In this document: positions 34,525 through 44,761 of the stretch, piece after piece
Layout: each line of letters starts with the position of its first letter
Numbering within the stretch: the stretch's first letter is position 1
DNA from: JAYREN01 sp963663375
GTDB taxonomy: Bacteria; Acidobacteriota; Holophagae; Holophagales; Holophagaceae
Assembly: GCA_963663375.1 (NCBI GenBank)
Contig: OY760195.1
Span: forward strand, 1,302,001 to 1,366,000
Length of the DNA stretch: 64,000 nucleotides
Reading direction: 5' to 3'
Position numbers and translations under genes: made by a program
Notes under the pieces: model-generated
The model's database searches: none
What the model was told of the DNA's origin: nothing
What the model saw: only the letters and a program-made list of their open reading frames with translations

Positions 34525-37225
34525 GTGACCGTGGAACCCAAGCGACCCGACCCCGACGAACTCCTCCGCAACGTCCAGGACGAAGAAGCCCGGCAGGCGC
34601 GAGCGAAACTGAAGGTCTTCTTCGGCATGGCCCCGGGGGTGGGCAAGACCTACGCCATGCTCCAGGAGGCCCAGAATCGCCTGGCCGAGGGCATGGACGT
34701 GGTGGTCGGCGTGGCGGAAACCCATGGCCGATCCGAAACAGCCGCCCTGCTGCAGGGGCTGCCCTTGCTGCCTAAACGCCCGCTCCCCTACCACGGCATC
34801 AGCCTGGAGGAATTCGATCTCCAGGCGGCGATCCTGCGTAAGCCCCAACTCATCCTCATGGACGAGTTGGCCCATTCCAACGTCCAGGGTTGCCTGCACC
34901 AGAAGCGCTGGCAGGATGTGTGGGATCTCCTCGATGCGGGCATCGATGTCTACACCACGGTCAACGTGCAGCACATCGAGAGCCTCAAGGACGTGGTGGC
35001 CCAGATCACAGGCGTCATCGTGCGCGAGAGCATCCCCGACCGGATCCTGGCCCGGGCCGACGAGATCGAACTGGTGGATCTTCCCCCCGATGAGCTGATC
35101 CAGCGCCTGAAGGAAGGCAAGGTCTACATCCCCGAGCAGGCCCGCCACGCCACTGACCGATTCTTCCGTAAGGGCAACCTGCTGGCCCTCCGGGAAATGG
35201 CCCTGCGCCGCACCGCGGATCATGTGGATGCGGATATGCGCCGCTACATGACCCGCGAAGGCATCGCCCAGACCTGGGCCGCCGATGACCGCCTGCTGGT
35301 GTGCATCAGCCCCGCGCCGGAATCCGCCCGGCTCATTCGCGCCACCCAGCGGCTGGCGGAGCGGATCAAGGCGCCCTGGATCGCAGCCTACGTGGAGATG
35401 GGCCGCTTGCGCCACTCCCAGGCGGATCGGGACCAGATCGAAGAGCATCTGCGCCTGGTGGAGCGCCTCGGTGGAGAGACCGCGGTGTTGCAGGGTGATC
35501 TCTCCCTGGTGGACGATCTCGTGGCCCTCGCCATCACCCGGAATGTCACCCGGATCCTGGTGGGCAAACCCGGCGGTCCCACGTGGCTGCGCTTCTTCAA
35601 GCCCTCCCTCCTGGACAAACTCGTGCGCGCTTGCGGCAGCATCGATGTGATGGTCATCGCCAGGGATCGAGCCCCAGAGGCTCTTCCCAGAAGGGCTCCC
35701 ACCCCCCGAATCCGGCAGTATCCGGCCCTGGGTCGCTTCCTGTGGGCGGCGTTGGTGGTGTCTCTGGCCACGGGGGTGGGGCTGCTGATGCAGATGCGCC
35801 GCTTCGAGCTGGCGGATATTGCAATGGTCTTTGTTCTGGCCATCATGATCGTGGCAACCCGCTTCGGACGCTGGCCCTCGGTGGGGGCCTCGCTGTTCAG
35901 CGTCGCTGCCCTGGATCTCTTTTTCGTGGAGCCCCGGTATTCCTTCCGCGTCTCGGATATCAAGCACGCGGGCACCTTCGCCGTAATGCTTGCGGTGGGG
36001 GTCGTCATCGGGAATCTCACCGAGCGCATTCGCGCCCAGATCCGCCTGTCCCGCATCCGGGAACAGCGCACCCGGGCCCTCTTCCAGTTGGCGGCAGAAC
36101 TCACCCGTAGCGGTGGCACGGCCGCCATGGTCGAATCCGCCATCAGCAGCGTGGCCGCTCAGTTCCAGAGCCAGGCCTCGATTCTTTTGCCCGACGCCGA
36201 GGGTCGCCTGAGGCCCAGGGAACAGACCTCGGGCGGGTTCAGCCCCGAGGACCTGAGCGTGGCTCAGTGGAGCCTGGATCACCACGAAGCTGCGGGACTC
36301 GGCACCGACACGCTCCCCGGCGGCAGGGCCCTCTACCTGCCCCTGAAGGGCGCCCGGGAAACCATCGGCGTCATGGCCGTGCGTCCGGAGGGTGCGCCTC
36401 ACTGGACCGAACCGGATCAGCGCCACCTGCTGGAGGCCTTCGCCAACCAGACGGCCCTGGCCCTGGAACGGGCCCTCCTCTCGGAAAAGAGCGCCCAGGC
36501 ACAGCGCCAGGTGGATCGAGAGCAGCTTCGGAATGCCCTGCTCTCCTCGGTCTCCCACGACCTGAGGACGCCCCTGGGCGGAATTCTCGGCGCCGCCAGC
36601 ACGCTACTGGAAGAACACGGGGCCCTTGGCGATGCGGGTCGGAAAGAGCTCCTGGAGACCATCCACGGCGAGGCCCATCAGTTGCAGCGCCTCGTCACTA
36701 ACCTCCTCGACGTCACTCGGCTGGAATCCGGAGCCGTTGAAGTCAAGAAGGAATGGGTACCGGTGGAGGAGCTCGTCGGCAGCGCCCTGGAGCGACTGAC
36801 CCGAGTGCTGGGCGCTCGAGAGATCCGGGTGGATCTGCCCCCGAAGCTCCCCCTGGCCCCCATGGACCCCATCCTGATGGAACAGGTGCTGGTGAACCTG
36901 CTAGAGAACGCCGCAAAATTCTCGCCCGTGGACCAGCCCATCGAGATCCGGGCCTGGGCCACGGAGCGCGCCATCACCCTGGCGGTGGCGGATCACGGCA
37001 GCGGCCTGCCAGAAGGCCTGGAGGACCGGATCTTCGACAAGCTCGTAAAGGCCGCCAACCCCCATGGGCGAGCGGGGGCGGGGCTGGGCCTCACCATCTG
37101 CAAGGGCATCGTGGAGGCCCACGGCGGCTGGATCCAGGGCAGCAATCGCCCCCAGGGCGGCGCCCAGTTCCTGGTGAGCCTGCCCCTGGAAGGCACGCCG
37201 CCCCAGCCTCCGGTCGAGGCTGGGC

Positions 37226-37233
<8 letters not shown>
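34525..37233 (+). CDS. kdpD: Potassium sensor histidine kinase KdpD
   Basis: A 902-residue kinase. The KdpD N-terminal domain carries Walker A GMAPGVGKTYAML (about 34-46) and is followed by a Usp-like domain (about 250-370). Four membrane helices (DUF4118; about 395-500), a GAF-like region, HisKA (VSHDLRTPLGGILGAASTL, His about 678) and HATPase_c (LLENAAKF, GAGLGLTICKGI) follow. It senses K+ limitation and phosphorylates KdpE. The start is GTG 34525, 3 bp after kdpC. It overlaps kdpE by 8 bp. Confidence 0.96.
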
Positions 37234-37927
<694 letters not shown>

Positions 37928-38149
37928 GTTCCGCGAAGGGCCGCGAAATCCCGCTGCGCGAGTGGGAGGAGCCGCGAAGCGGCAACCGGCATCTCATGCC
38001 GATTGGTGTCCAACAGAACAGATCCACCGCCTGCCTGCACTCTTGCTTATGGAACGCAACTCCGTATCAGCCATTGCCCGCGAAGTCGGCCCTCCTTCTT
38101 CGCGGTCCTTGCCTTTCGCGCGCAGCGCCTTCACGGCCCTTCACGGACT

Positions 38150-39397
38150 TCAGCGGGCCAGGGTGATCTTCCCGTCCGGCGGCAGCTGGGGCGGCTGGCC
38201 CTTGGGGGAGGAGGTGGGCGGCGCATAGGGCTTGGGGGGCTCCAGCAGGTTGCCTGATTCCCGGCCCCCGCCGGTGGTGATGGACATGCCACGCTCCATG
38301 TTGGTGCGAGCCATATCGCTGGTGGAGCTGATGCCTTCCAGCTTGAGCTTGAATTCGCCCACGTTGGTGGCGCGCTTGAGGGCCTCTTCCTCGGTGATCA
38401 GACCTTCCTGGAGCAGGAAGTAGAGGCTCTGATCGAAGGTCTGCATGCCGTACTGACTGGTGCCCGCGGCGATGACATCCCGCAGCCCCTTGGTGCGCTC
38501 CTTGTCTTCGATGCAGGTGCGAACGGTCTCGGTGGAGATGAGTACCTCCACGGCGGGCACCCGGCCCTGGCCATCGGCCCGGGGCACGAGGCGCTGGGAG
38601 ACGACGGCCTTAAGCACCTGGGCCAACTGCAGGCGAATCTGCTTCTGGTGGTGAGGCGGGAACACGCTGATGATGCGGTTGATGGTCTCCGTGGCATCCA
38701 GGGTGTGCAGGGTGGAAAAGACCAGGTGGCCTGTTTCGGCGGCGTGGATGGCCGTCTCGATGGTCTCCAGGTCGCGCATCTCACCCACCAGGATCACGTC
38801 GGGATCCTGGCGCAGGGCGGCGCGCAGGGCCGTGGCGAAGCTCTTACAGTCGGCTTCCACTTCGCGCTGGTTGATGATGGAGAGGTTGTCCCGGTGCAGG
38901 TACTCGATGGGATCCTCGATGGTGAGAATGTGCTCGTTCCGGGTGGAATTGATGAGGTCGATGATGGCGGCCAGGGAGGTGGACTTGCCGGAACCCGTGG
39001 TGCCCGTCACCAGCACCAGGCCACGCTGCTCTTCGGCGATCTTGTTGAGGGCCCGGGGCAGCATCAGGTCCTCGATGCTGAAGATGCGCCGGGGAATCAC
39101 CCGGAGCACCATGCCCACCGTGCCGCGCTGGTTGAAGATGTTGCAGCGGAAGCGTCCCAGAGCGGGTACCGAGTAGGCCAGGTCGATATCGAGGTTCTCC
39201 TTGAACTTCGCCTTCTGGCGGTCCGAAGTCATGATCGAGTAGGCCATAGCGATGGTGTCTTCCTGCACCAGCTTCTTGAACTGATTGAGGGGCGTGAGGC
39301 GACCCTTCACCCGAGCAATGGGAAAATTGCCTACCTTGAGATGAAGATCCGATCCGCCAAGATCCACCACGGTCGTCAGCAGCTCATTGATGTGCAT
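38150..39397 (-). CDS. pilT: Twitching motility ATPase PilT
   Basis: A 415-residue type II/IV secretion-type ATPase that powers type IV pilus retraction. ATG 39397 (MHINELLTTVVDLGGSDLHLKVG) follows GGAGAAGTCC; the longer frame upstream crosses the typA promoter region and is rejected. Walker A is GTTGSGKST, the Asp box ILTIEDPIEYLH, Walker B ILVGEMRDLETI and the His box HLVFSTLHT. The C-terminus extends about 60 residues beyond the usual PilT as a Gly/Pro-rich tail. It is alone here, with no other pil genes in the window. Confidence 0.93.
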   Translation of the reverse strand: MHINELLTTVVDLGGSDLHLKVGNFPIARVKGRLTPLNQFKKLVQEDTIAMAYSIMTSDRQKAKFKENLDIDLAYSVPALGRFRCNIFNQRGTVGMVLRVIPRRIFSIEDLMLPRALNKIAEEQRGLVLVTGTTGSGKSTSLAAIIDLINSTRNEHILTIEDPIEYLHRDNLSIINQREVEADCKSFATALRAALRQDPDVILVGEMRDLETIETAIHAAETGHLVFSTLHTLDATETINRIISVFPPHHQKQIRLQLAQVLKAVVSQRLVPRADGQGRVPAVEVLISTETVRTCIEDKERTKGLRDVIAAGTSQYGMQTFDQSLYFLLQEGLITEEEALKRATNVGEFKLKLEGISSTSDMARTNMERGMSITTGGGRESGNLLEPPKPYAPPTSSPKGQPPQLPPDGKITLAR

Positions 39398-39590
39398 GGA
39401 CTTCTCCAGGAACGGGTTTGCGCCCCATGATACAGCCCTCGGCGAGGTTCTGGGCCCCTCGCAACGAATCTCGCCTCGGAAAAGTTGCCGTACGCTGGTA
39501 AAATCATGGGTTCGGCCCGCCTTCCCTCCTGAACCCGGAGGCTCCGGGTCCCCCTGAGCCCAGGCCCCAAGCCTCTTGCCCCGAGTCCCT

Positions 39591-41417
39591 ATGACGCCCA
39601 TCGAAAAATTCCGCAACATCGCCATCATCGCCCACGTGGACCACGGGAAGACTTCCCTGGTGGATGCCATGTTCAAGGCCGCTCACGTCTTCCGGGATAA
39701 CCAGCGGGTGGTGGAACAGGCCATGGACAGCAATGACCAGGAGCGGGAGCGGGGCATCACCATCCTGGCCAAGACCACGGCCATCCACTGGGGCGGCTAC
39801 CGCTTCAACATCGTGGATACCCCCGGTCACGCGGATTTCGGCGGCGAAGTGGAGCGCGTGCTCAGCATGGTGGATTCGGTGCTGTTGGTGGTGGATGCCT
39901 TCGACGGCCCCATGCCTCAGACCAAGTTCGTGACCCGCAAGGCCCTGGCCCTGGGGCTCAAGCCCATCGTGGTCATCAACAAGGTGGATCGCCCTGGCGC
40001 GCGCCCCATGTGGACCCAGGACGCCGTCTTCGAGCTGCTCATCGAACTGGGTGCCCACGACGAACAGCTGGACTTCCCCACGGTCTTCACCAGCGCCAAG
40101 CTCGGCTACGCCATCCACGACGTGAACGACAATCCCGAAGGCATGGACCCGCTCTTCGACACCATCGTGAAGTACTGCCCGCGCCCCAAGGGCGATCCCG
40201 ATCAGCCCCTGCAGATGCAGGTGACGCTCATGGACTACAACGATTTCGTTGGCCAGATCGGCGTGGGGCGCATCTTCAACGGCACGATCAAGATCGGCGA
40301 CCAGGTCTCCCTGGTGAAGCGCGACGGCGCCATCCAGCAGCACAAGGTGACGATGCTCTACGGCTTCGAGGGTCTTACCCGCGTAAACCTTACCGAGGCC
40401 GGCGCGGGCAACATCATCGCCCTGGCGGGTATCCCCGACATCCGCGTGGGCGAGACCATCGCCAGCCTGGAAAACCCCGTGGCCGTGCCCTACGTGGACA
40501 TCGACGAGCCCACCATCTCCATGATGTTCATGGTGAACACCGGCCCCTTCGCGGGTCAGGATGGCAAGTACACCCAGTCCCGCCGCATCCGGGAGCGTCT
40601 CACCAAGGAGCTGCAGTACAACGTGGCTCTGCGGGTGGAGGATACCGCCAGCGCCGATAGCTGGAAGGTCAGCGGCCGCGGTGAACTGCATCTCTCGGTA
40701 CTCATCGAGACCATGCGCCGCGAAAATTTCGAGCTCTGCGTGAGCCGTCCCGAAGTCATCATCCACACCAACCCCGAGACGGGCGAGAAGGAAGAACCCT
40801 ACGAGGATCTCCAGGTGGACGTGCCGGAAGCCTACATGGGTGTGGTGATGGAAAAGCTCGGTTCCCGCAAGGCCGAGATGCAGGACATGGGCAACGAGAT
40901 GGGCCGCGTGCGCCTGCACTTCAAGATCCCCAGCCGCGGCCTCATCGGCTACCGTTCGGAATTCCTCACGGATACCCGCGGCGAGGGCATCCTGAACAGC
41001 ATCTTCAGCCACTACGGCCCCTACCGCGGCGAGATGCCCAGCCGGAAGAACGGCGTGCTCATCAGCATGGAGGCCTGCGAATCCGTGGGCTTCGCCATCA
41101 TGAACCTGGAGGACCGCGGCAAGTTCTTCATCCACCCCGGCACCAAGTGCTATGAGGGCATGATCGTGGGCGAGCACTGTCGCGACAACGATCTGGTGGT
41201 GAACGTCGCCAAGGCCAAAAAGCTCTCCAACATGCGCTCCAGCGGCAGCGATGACGCTACCCGTCTCACGCCCCCCATCGAGCACACCCTGGAGCAGGCC
41301 CTCGAGTACATCGACGACGACGAACTCGTGGAAGTGACTCCCAACTTCATCCGTATGCGCAAGAAGGTGCTCGGCACCAGCGACCGCAAGAAATCCGAGA
41401 AGCGCACCGAAGCCTAG
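39591..41417 (+). CDS. typA: Translational GTPase TypA/BipA
   Basis: A 608-residue ribosome-binding GTPase. P-loop AHVDHGKTSLVDAM, switch II DTPGHADFGGEV and NKVDRPGARP form the G domain. The C-terminal EF-G-like domains include RGELHLSVLIETMRREN, the TypA-specific GLIGYRSEFLTDTRGEGI and the C-terminal loop VNVAKAKKLSNMRSSG. It modulates ribosome assembly and stress adaptation. ATG 39591 is used in preference to an upstream TTG. It is divergent from pilT. Confidence 0.96.
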   Translation: MTPIEKFRNIAIIAHVDHGKTSLVDAMFKAAHVFRDNQRVVEQAMDSNDQERERGITILAKTTAIHWGGYRFNIVDTPGHADFGGEVERVLSMVDSVLLVVDAFDGPMPQTKFVTRKALALGLKPIVVINKVDRPGARPMWTQDAVFELLIELGAHDEQLDFPTVFTSAKLGYAIHDVNDNPEGMDPLFDTIVKYCPRPKGDPDQPLQMQVTLMDYNDFVGQIGVGRIFNGTIKIGDQVSLVKRDGAIQQHKVTMLYGFEGLTRVNLTEAGAGNIIALAGIPDIRVGETIASLENPVAVPYVDIDEPTISMMFMVNTGPFAGQDGKYTQSRRIRERLTKELQYNVALRVEDTASADSWKVSGRGELHLSVLIETMRRENFELCVSRPEVIIHTNPETGEKEEPYEDLQVDVPEAYMGVVMEKLGSRKAEMQDMGNEMGRVRLHFKIPSRGLIGYRSEFLTDTRGEGILNSIFSHYGPYRGEMPSRKNGVLISMEACESVGFAIMNLEDRGKFFIHPGTKCYEGMIVGEHCRDNDLVVNVAKAKKLSNMRSSGSDDATRLTPPIEHTLEQALEYIDDDELVEVTPNFIRMRKKVLGTSDRKKSEKRTEA

Positions 41418-41491
41418 CCCACGATCCGACTGCCCAGGCTTCCTCATGCCCCTCGTGGAAGCCTGAGCATCCGCAGGGTGCGGAGAAGCCC

Positions 41492-42202
41492 ATGTCCGCC
41501 GCTCATTCACCCGAGATCTACACAGCCCCCCAGGGCGCCACGCTTCTCCAGAAGCTGGGCCCTGGGGGGCTGATCACCTATCTGCTGGCCTTCTCCAGCT
41601 CGGTGGTACTGGTGGGGATGCCCGTGCTCTGGCGCCTGCGCCAAGTCATGAAGGCATCGGCGGGGGACCCACTGCCCTCGGCCGATGCCATCCTAGTGCT
41701 GGGGCGGAAGCTGGAAAAGAATGATCTGACGCCAGTTTTCGAGGCGCGGCTTCGCCATGCCTCGAATCTGTGGAGGGATGGCCACTCCCCTCGCATCCTC
41801 ATAACCGGGGGCATCACCGGCAGGGCCGCCCTCAGCGAGGCCGAGGCTGGACGCAGATGGTTGATGGATCAGGGCCTTCCCTCCGAGGCTGCCTTTACCG
41901 AAGATCGCAGCCAGCACACGCTGGAAAACCTCTTCTGGGTGCGTGAACACATGCGCGCCCAGGGCTGGAAGACCCTGATCCTCGTGAGCGACCCCTTGCA
42001 CCTGGCCCGAGCCCAGGCCATGGCCGAAGGCTTGGGCCTCATCACCTCGGTCGCCCCAGCATCCGAGGCGCCGCCCGAACGGAACACCCTCGCCTGGTGG
42101 CGTCGGGCCCTCGCCGAATCCTTCCTGCTCCACTGGTACCACACCGGAGTGGCCTACAGCCGCCTCATCGGTTCCCGCCGACAACTGGCGCGGGTGACTT
42201 GA
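41492..42202 (+). CDS. YdcF/ElyC-family (DUF218) membrane protein
   Basis: A 236-residue protein with one N-terminal membrane helix (LITYLLAFSSSVVLVGMPVLW) and a DUF218 domain: ADAILVLGRKL, PRILITGGITG, EDRSQHTLENLFWVRE, LILVSDPLHLARAQAMAEGLGL. Members such as ElyC/SanA act at the envelope, in peptidoglycan or polysaccharide precursor handling. It lies 74 bp after typA. A strong hairpin follows it. Confidence 0.8.
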   Translation: MSAAHSPEIYTAPQGATLLQKLGPGGLITYLLAFSSSVVLVGMPVLWRLRQVMKASAGDPLPSADAILVLGRKLEKNDLTPVFEARLRHASNLWRDGHSPRILITGGITGRAALSEAEAGRRWLMDQGLPSEAAFTEDRSQHTLENLFWVREHMRAQGWKTLILVSDPLHLARAQAMAEGLGLITSVAPASEAPPERNTLAWWRRALAESFLLHWYHTGVAYSRLIGSRRQLARVT

Positions 42203-42208
42203 TCATTC

Positions 42209-42249
42209 AAAAGCAGCGAGCCTGGCTTGGGGCCAGGCTCGGCGCTTTT
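42209..42249. terminator. Terminator after the YdcF-like gene
   Basis: GAGCCTGGC and GCCAGGCTC form a 9-bp stem, flanked by AAAAGC on the left and GCTTTT on the right. That gives a T-tract in both directions, so it is probably bidirectional. The convergent rpsT gene lies on the other side. Confidence 0.75.
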
Positions 42250-42265
42250 GGCGTTCACTCTTTCG

Positions 42266-42282
42266 GTATCCCTTCGGGATAC
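42266..42282. repeat. Small hairpin between two terminators
   Basis: GTATCCC-TTC-GGGATAC, a perfect 7-bp stem with a 3-nt loop, between the two larger terminator hairpins. Confidence 0.4.
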
Positions 42283-42298
42283 GCGAGGCTCCAGAGAC

Positions 42299-42328
42299 AA
42301 AAGAGCCCGGCTCGGGGCCAGGCTCTTC
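42299..42328 (-). terminator. Terminator of rpsT
   Basis: On the minus strand AAGAGCC(T/C)GGC pairs across CCCGA with the complementary arm and runs into CTCTTTTG. It is 19 bp after the rpsT stop. Confidence 0.75.
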
Positions 42329-42346
42329 AATCTACGGGCGAATCGC

Positions 42347-42610
42347 TTACGCCAGGGCGTTTACTTTGAGCGTCAGGCGGCTCTTGGCGCGATTGGCGGC
42401 GTTCTTGTGGAGGACACCCTTGCGAACGGCCTTGTCTACCACACCGAGGGTGGCGGGCAGCAGGGCGGCGGCATCGGCCTTCTTGCCGGTGGCGACGGCA
42501 GCCAGGAATATTTTGAGGGTGCTCTTCATGGCCGACCGGTTTGCGCGATTGCGCAGACGAGCCTCGACGTCACGACGAGCTTTTTTTGCAGCAGACTTGT
42601 GGTTGGCCAT
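42347..42610 (-). CDS. rpsT: 30S ribosomal protein S20
   Basis: An 87-residue basic helical protein: MANHKSAAKKARRDVEARLRNRANRSAMKS, then VDKAVRKGVLHKNAANRAKSRL, the S20 signatures for 16S rRNA binding in the 30S body. It is monocistronic, with its own promoter and terminator. Confidence 0.97.
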   Translation of the reverse strand: MANHKSAAKKARRDVEARLRNRANRSAMKSTLKIFLAAVATGKKADAAALLPATLGVVDKAVRKGVLHKNAANRAKSRLTLKVNALA

Positions 42611-42659
42611 TCGTAGACTCCTGCTTCCGGGAGATTCGGCTCCTGAAGCGCGAAGGTTT

Positions 42660-42687
42660 ATCCTACCTCTACACCGCCTGGAGTCAA
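42660..42687 (-). promoter_or_regulatory. Promoter of rpsT
   Basis: On the minus strand TTGACT (42682-42687) and TAGGAT (42660-42665) are separated by 16 bp. The predicted start is about 40 nt before the rpsT ATG. This is one of the best sigma-70-type matches in the window. Confidence 0.6.
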
Positions 42688-42785
42688 GGGAAAAGAACGG
42701 CGTTCAGGGCAATTCTGGGCCTTCCTGAGGCCGCCCATCCAGGGCATTCTAGCTGGAGGCCCCAGGCTTCCGGATAAGGGTGGTC

Positions 42786-44582
42786 ATGGAGCAGGTCAAG
42801 GCGCGGTTCAGAACCAGCTTGGAGTCGGCATTGCCCGACCAGGAGATCCTCATCGAGCGCCCTCGGAGCGCCGATATGGGGGACTTCGCGTTCCCATGCT
42901 TCCGCGCCGCCAAGGCGCTCGGCAAGAATCCCGCCCAGGTGGCCCAGGAATTGGCTTCCACCCTGAGGATCGAGGGTGCCGAGCTCGCCGCCACGGGCCC
43001 CTACTTGAACCTGAAGCTGCATCCGGAAGTTCGGGCCAGGTTGATGCTAGAGGCCCTCCTCGGCGCCACGCCGTACGGCTCCGCCCCCGCCCATGGGGAA
43101 ACGGTGCTGGTGGAGTACAGCAGCCCCAACATCGCCAAGCTCTTCACCATCGGGCATCTGCGGTCCACCATGATCGGCCACGCCCTGGCCCAGGTGAACC
43201 GCTACCTGGGCTGCCAAGTGCAGCGTCTCAACCATCTGGGCGACTGGGGCACCCAGTTCGGCACCCTGCTGGCGGCCTACAAGCGCTGGGCAGAGCTCGA
43301 GAATCCACGGCTAGAAAATGATTTCTCCTGGTCGGACGAAATCCACGAACGGCGCCGCACGCCGCTCTTCCGCCTCTTCCAGCTCTACGTCCGCTTCCAC
43401 CAGGAAGAGGAATCCCAACCGGAGATGCGAGACGAGGCCAGGGCCTGGTTCAAACGCCTGGAGAATGGAGATCCCGAAGCCCGCCGCCTCTGGACCTGGT
43501 TCCGGGAAGTCTCCCTGGCGGAATTCCAGCGCATCTACGACCGGCTGGGGGTGGGCTTCGACGCCATGGATGGCGAGGCCTTCTACGAAGACAAGATGGC
43601 CACCGCGGTGCAACGCCTGCGGGATTCGGGCCTGCTGGAAGAAGGCGAAAACGGTGCCTTCATCGTACGCCTGGAGGATGTTGGCATCCAGACGCCCTCC
43701 CTCATGCTGAAGGCCGACGGGGCCACGATCTACGCCACCCGGGATCTTGCCGCGGCGCTTTATCGCCAGGAGACCTACGCCTTCGACCGTTGTCTCTACG
43801 TGGTGGGCAGCGACCAGGTGCTCCACTTCCAGCAGCTTTTCGGAGTGCTGGGTAAGCTCGACCCGTGGTTCAAGGGCCGCATGCTGCACACCCCCTTCGG
43901 CATGATCAAGCTGCCCGAGGGCAAGATGTCCACCCGCAAGGGCAACGTGGTGTTCCTGGAGGATGTGCTGGACGAAGCCGTCACGCGGGTTCTGGCCATC
44001 ATCGAGGAGAAGAACCCCGAGCTCCCCAACAAGGAGGCCGTGGCCGAGATGCTCGGCATGGGCGCCGTGGTCTTCTTCGATGCCCTCAACGACCGAGTGA
44101 AGCCCATCACCTTCACCTGGGATCGCATCATCGCGCTGGATGGGGATACGGGCCCATACGTGCAGTACGCCCACGCCCGCATCCTGTCCGTGCTGCGCAA
44201 GGCCGGGGGCACTTGGGCCCATAAGGCCCGTCCCACCCAGCCCCTTTCCCCTGCCCTCGCGGCCGTGCCTTACCGCGCCGAATCCCTGCCCGACGCCCTG
44301 GACGGGCTCCAGGATCCCGCGGCCCAGGCCCTTCTCTTCGAGTTGGCGGGCCTGCCCGAGGCCCTGCGCACCGTGCAGCGGGAAAACATGGCCACCGCCC
44401 TGGCACGCCAGCTGCTGGCCATCGCCCGCGCCTTCTCGGCCTTCTACACCAACTGCCCCATCCTCTGGACCGAGAACAGTCCCGAGGTGCGCGACGCCCG
44501 CCTCGCCCTCTGTCTGGCCACCGCCCGCGCCCTTCGCCAGGGCCTGTTCCTCATGGGCATCCAGGCCCCGGAGGAGATGTGA
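42786..44582 (+). CDS. argS: Arginyl-tRNA synthetase
   Basis: A 598-residue class I synthetase. The N-terminal Add1 domain is present (RPRSADMGDFAFPCFRAAKALGKNP). The HIGH-like motif reads VEYSSPNIAKLFTIGHLRSTMIG and NHLGDWGTQFG follows. The KMSKS-like loop is GKMSTRKGNVV, and the C-terminal anticodon domain ends in ARALRQGLFLMGI. ATG 42786 (AAGGGTGGTC upstream) is preferred to GTG 42780. Confidence 0.97.
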   Translation: MEQVKARFRTSLESALPDQEILIERPRSADMGDFAFPCFRAAKALGKNPAQVAQELASTLRIEGAELAATGPYLNLKLHPEVRARLMLEALLGATPYGSAPAHGETVLVEYSSPNIAKLFTIGHLRSTMIGHALAQVNRYLGCQVQRLNHLGDWGTQFGTLLAAYKRWAELENPRLENDFSWSDEIHERRRTPLFRLFQLYVRFHQEEESQPEMRDEARAWFKRLENGDPEARRLWTWFREVSLAEFQRIYDRLGVGFDAMDGEAFYEDKMATAVQRLRDSGLLEEGENGAFIVRLEDVGIQTPSLMLKADGATIYATRDLAAALYRQETYAFDRCLYVVGSDQVLHFQQLFGVLGKLDPWFKGRMLHTPFGMIKLPEGKMSTRKGNVVFLEDVLDEAVTRVLAIIEEKNPELPNKEAVAEMLGMGAVVFFDALNDRVKPITFTWDRIIALDGDTGPYVQYAHARILSVLRKAGGTWAHKARPTQPLSPALAAVPYRAESLPDALDGLQDPAAQALLFELAGLPEALRTVQRENMATALARQLLAIARAFSAFYTNCPILWTENSPEVRDARLALCLATARALRQGLFLMGIQAPEEM

Positions 44583-44589
44583 GCGCGGC

Positions 44590-44730
44590 CAACGGAACAA
44601 AAAAACAAGGTCCACGGATAAACACGGATGAACACAGATAAGAAAGTTCTGAGATTTCTCAGGTCTGCCCAAAGTGGATCCATTCTCATCCGTGTGTATC
44701 CGTGTTCATCCGTGGACTTCTTTTTCTTCT
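44590..44730. repeat. Palindromic intergenic repeat between argS and pyrG
   Basis: Two inverted arms, GTCCACGGAT... from 44610 and its complement ending ...ATCCGTGGAC at 44717, each about 37 bp, are built from 10-bp units of the type CACGGAT(A/G)AA. A small perfect hairpin CTGAGA-TT-TCTCAG (44649-44662) lies in the spacer. It resembles the dispersed CACGGATGAACACGGAT elements seen in many bacterial genomes. The pyrG ribosome site comes after it. Confidence 0.75.
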
Positions 44731-44761
44731 CAAGCATTGTCGGTATTCAGAGGGGTATGTG

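Noticed and set aside
39398..39676. N-terminal extension of PilT
   Set aside because: It overlaps the typA leader and start; ATG 39397 gives the standard PilT N-terminus with a good ribosome site.
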